Below the pieces are notes generated by a model. That model did no database searches. It was not told the origin of the DNA and was given only the letters and a program-made list of their open reading frames with translations. A program made the position numbers and the translations under genes. From Planctomycetaceae bacterium (GTDB lineage Bacteria; Planctomycetota; Planctomycetia; Planctomycetales; Planctomycetaceae), in contig PBSL01000013.1 in the NCBI GenBank assembly GCA_002726205.1, forward strand, positions 8,096-72,095: DNA of 64,000 bases. The letters run 5' to 3'. Positions 61,827 through 64,000 of the stretch are shown here, in pieces. Every line of letters starts with the position of its first letter. The stretch's first letter is position 1.

Positions 61827-64000
61827 CTAGATGGTCACTTCATCGACCCAGTCATCGAAGAATTCAAACGTCTCGTCGATATCGTCCGCCTGGTTACCCA
61901 TCAACTCAACAGCGTAGTCTACACCCTTGTCCGATCCTGTCCCGCCGGCCAGCAGATCGTAACCCGCCTGGCCCTTGATCCAGTCATCGCCGTCTTCACC
62001 GAACATCAGGTCATGATCGTTGCCGCCCCGCAGCGAGTCATCTCCCAGGCTACCAAGCATCGTGTCGCGACCACTGTTGCCATTCATGGTGTCGGCACCA
62101 GCATGCCCCTGCATGGCGTCGGCGCCTTTCCCGCCGAACAACACGTCATCACCCTCGTTGCCCTTCACCGTGTCGTCGCCATCGTCCCCATACACCAGGT
62201 CGTCATCCTCGCCACCGGTCAGCGAGTCGTTGTCCCGTTGCCCGTAGAGGATGTCGGCATCGCCACCGCCGTCGATAATGTCATCGCCACTGCCGCCGAA
62301 GATGGTGTCGGAACCCTCGTTGCCGGAAATCTCGTCGTTGCCCGGGCCGCCGTTGATTCGGTCATCCCCCAGCCCGCCGCTCATCGTGTCGTCGCCCCCG
62401 GAACCCCAGAGGATCACCTGGCCGCTGAAGGCCGAAGCGTCGATCGAGTTGGCACTCGCGCCACCGATCAACTTGAGGTCCTCGACAGTCTGCACGATGT
62501 CGGTACCCATTCCGGTCAACTGGCTGTCGCTGGCGACGAAATCCCAATCGCCGGTTTCGTACAGTCGGTCGTAACCGTCGCCACCCTTCAACTTGTCGTT
62601 GCCGAGTCCACCCCGGATCGTGTCGTTGGCCCCCTGGCCGTTGACCGTGTCGTTGCCTTCGCCCCCATACATCAAATCCCGGTCGCCACCGCCAACCAAC
62701 TTGTCGTCGCCTTCTCTTCCGTCAAAGGTGTCGTTGCCGGAGTTCCCGTTGAGGTAGTCGTTGCCCAGTCCGCCGATCAGCGTGTCCGCCCCGTTGCCAC
62801 CAAAGAACATGACCGGCAGCGTGGCTTCGACGGCGCTGAACTTGTTCGCCTCGTCATTGCCGACAATCGAGATCAGTTCCACCGACAGCAGTTGATCATT
62901 CCCGATGTCACCGCTCAGCGTCGTGTCGGTCACGTACACGGTCACGCCGTCATCGGCCCCCAACCAGGCGATGAGTTTATCGTAGTCGTCACCACCATCG
63001 ATAATGTCGTCACCGATACTCCCTCGCAGCCTGTCGTCTCCTGGCCCCCCATAAAGAGTGTCGTCACCGGTGTTGGCCAGCAACTTGTCGTTGCCTTCTC
63101 CTCCGGTGAGAAGATCGTTGCCGAATCCACCGAACAGCGTGTCGTTGCCGTCGCCGGCAGTCAGCACGTCATCCCCGTCCTTGGCGTTGAGTTTGTCGTT
63201 GCCGTCACCACCATCGAGCGAGTCTCCGCCCCCGCCGCCGGTCAACCGGTCGTCACCGTCGGTGCCGAACAGTGAAACCGAACCCAGGTCGTAACTGCTG
63301 GCATCGATCGTGTCGTTGCCCAGCCCGCCGTTGAGTACAAACTCCTCGACCGCGCTGAAACTGTCAGTTCCTGCCCCGGTGAGGGTGGTGTTTGTCAGTG
63401 TCTGGCTTCCATCAACGGTTTGTTCAATACGATCGGTGCCGTCACCGCCATTCAGCTCGTCGTCGCTGGCGGCACCGTAGAGCGTGTCGTTGCCGTCACC
63501 ACCGTTGAGAATCACTGATCCCCCGAAACCGGAGGCATCGAGCACGTTGTCGCCCGCACCGCCGCTCAACTCGGCGAGCTCGATCGCGTCAAGTGAATCC
63601 GTCTGGCTCACCAGCCCATCATCCACCGTCAGTGACGTCGTGAGCAGGACGAAGTCCGCATCGGCCACCTCAACAATCGTGTCCGTACCGCTGCCACCAA
63701 AGATTTGATCGTCACCACCACCGCCACCGGGCGAATCGTCTCCCGTACCACCATTGACGATGTCGTCGCCGAGTCCACCACCGAGCAGGTCGTCGCCAGC
63801 ATCACCGCTGATCGTAAGCGAGTCTGGATAGGTGGAGGCATCGACTGTGTCGTCACCATCGCCGGCGTTGACGGTCACGGCGACTGCCAGCAGCGGGTCC
63901 ATCGGCGTCATCGTCAGCCGGTTGTCTCCTGGACCGGCATTGATCACCAGCGAGGTCGCAGGATTCTGGAAACTGAACACACCGAAGCTGGAAGCTCCTG
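61827..64000 (-). CDS. RTX (hemolysin-type calcium-binding) repeat protein, 5' end beyond window
   Basis: At least 723 residues; the frame continues past the right edge, so the true start and any N-terminal domain are missing. Over forty nonapeptide-like G-G-x-G-x-D-x-L/I-x repeats are arranged in four blocks separated by about 60-residue spacers that resemble one another (pattern 'T-x-L-x-x-x-G-x-D-x-x-x-x-V-E' then 'N-x-I-D-A-S-x-F'). RTX repeats bind Ca2+ as parallel beta-rolls outside the cell and usually accompany type I secretion. The tail is acidic and ends 'W-V-D-E-V-T-I'. It is probably a large surface or secreted adhesin-like protein; no enzymatic domain is visible in this part. Confidence 0.9.
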   Translation of the reverse strand, partial: GASSFGVFSFQNPATSLVINAGPGDNRLTMTPMDPLLAVAVTVNAGDGDDTVDASTYPDSLTISGDAGDDLLGGGLGDDIVNGGTGDDSPGGGGGDDQIFGGSGTDTIVEVADADFVLLTTSLTVDDGLVSQTDSLDAIELAELSGGAGDNVLDASGFGGSVILNGGDGNDTLYGAASDDELNGGDGTDRIEQTVDGSQTLTNTTLTGAGTDSFSAVEEFVLNGGLGNDTIDASSYDLGSVSLFGTDGDDRLTGGGGGDSLDGGDGNDKLNAKDGDDVLTAGDGNDTLFGGFGNDLLTGGEGNDKLLANTGDDTLYGGPGDDRLRGSIGDDIIDGGDDYDKLIAWLGADDGVTVYVTDTTLSGDIGNDQLLSVELISIVGNDEANKFSAVEATLPVMFFGGNGADTLIGGLGNDYLNGNSGNDTFDGREGDDKLVGGGDRDLMYGGEGNDTVNGQGANDTIRGGLGNDKLKGGDGYDRLYETGDWDFVASDSQLTGMGTDIVQTVEDLKLIGGASANSIDASAFSGQVILWGSGGDDTMSGGLGDDRINGGPGNDEISGNEGSDTIFGGSGDDIIDGGGDADILYGQRDNDSLTGGEDDDLVYGDDGDDTVKGNEGDDVLFGGKGADAMQGHAGADTMNGNSGRDTMLGSLGDDSLRGGNDHDLMFGEDGDDWIKGQAGYDLLAGGTGSDKGVDYAVELMGNQADDIDETFEFFDDWVDEVTI

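Noticed and set aside
62013-63275. 420-codon plus-strand frame with repetitive Val/Ala/Pro sequence, and CRISPR-like periodicity in the DNA
   Set aside because: Both arise from the GGxGxD coding repeats of the RTX gene on the minus strand. Repeats are imperfect, contiguous and in frame with no unique spacers, so this is not a CRISPR array.
1-64000. Search by eye for tRNA, rRNA, integrase, transposase and prophage genes
   Set aside because: None could be supported: no transposase or recombinase motifs, no target-site duplications and no T-loop/anticodon-like structures recognised. A covariance-model scan would be needed to exclude a tRNA fully.

Overview
The window looks like chromosomal DNA of a planctomycete (Planctomycetota), GC-rich and densely coding. 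The signature families are a DUF1549/DUF1553 protein paired with a DUF1501 protein, a DUF1559 prepilin-like protein followed by a tiny lipoprotein, four secreted PQQ-type beta-propellers, a PPC-domain protein, a DUF1080 protein and a large RTX-repeat protein. This assignment rests on recognising families; no search was run. I see no rRNA, tRNA, CRISPR array, insertion sequence, integrase or phage gene.

Left edge to 13.7 kb, all minus strand. At the edge are a truncated TAXI-type TRAP solute-binding lipoprotein and a DMT-like membrane protein. Next is a run of ten tightly packed, mostly overlapping genes. In transcription order they are iron-type alcohol dehydrogenase, PQQ propeller, HemN-like radical SAM enzyme, chorismate-lyase-like protein, flavin-dependent-halogenase-like protein, small membrane protein, sodium:solute symporter, hotdog thioesterase, ABC ATPase and giant FtsX-type permease. 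This is the best candidate for an undescribed pathway: aryl-acid supply, a halogenase-type flavoprotein, a radical SAM step, a thioesterase and an exporter.

13.8-28.5 kb: two PQQ proteins ending in a clear rho-independent terminator, a lone DegT-type aminotransferase on the plus strand, the planctomycete trio DUF1549/1553-DUF1501-PPC, a VTT membrane protein with another PQQ protein, and a plus-strand leucine-rich-repeat protein.

28.5-38.2 kb: a complete Na+-translocating NADH:quinone oxidoreductase operon, nqrABCDEF. It is followed by an ApbE flavin transferase that appears to carry an NqrM-like cysteine module at its C-terminus, then by L-2-hydroxyglutarate oxidase and an Ldh-family dehydrogenase. 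The core respiratory pump, its maturation factors and two hydroxyacid dehydrogenases may thus be co-expressed.

38.4-45.7 kb: a prepilin/lipoprotein pair, then a two-subunit pyruvate:ferredoxin-type oxidoreductase with a dihydrolipoyl dehydrogenase. Divergent from it are two tandem paralogous mini HTH proteins sharing a GRWTP...SWGH motif.

45.9-50.8 kb: a Mn/Zn/Fe-type ABC uptake operon (binding lipoprotein, ATPase, two permeases) in which both permeases carry C-terminal DtxR/MntR-like cytoplasmic domains, a built-in metal-sensor arrangement.

50.8-64 kb: a DUF1080 protein with a phenylacetate-CoA-ligase-like enzyme; an unrecognised protein overlapping a compact SNF2 helicase; a likely ATP-grasp protein; a membrane-anchored unknown; MutY with an altered catalytic motif; a nucleoside salvage set (cytidine deaminase, NupC-type transporter, pyrimidine phosphorylase); and the C-terminal part of an RTX protein running off the right edge.
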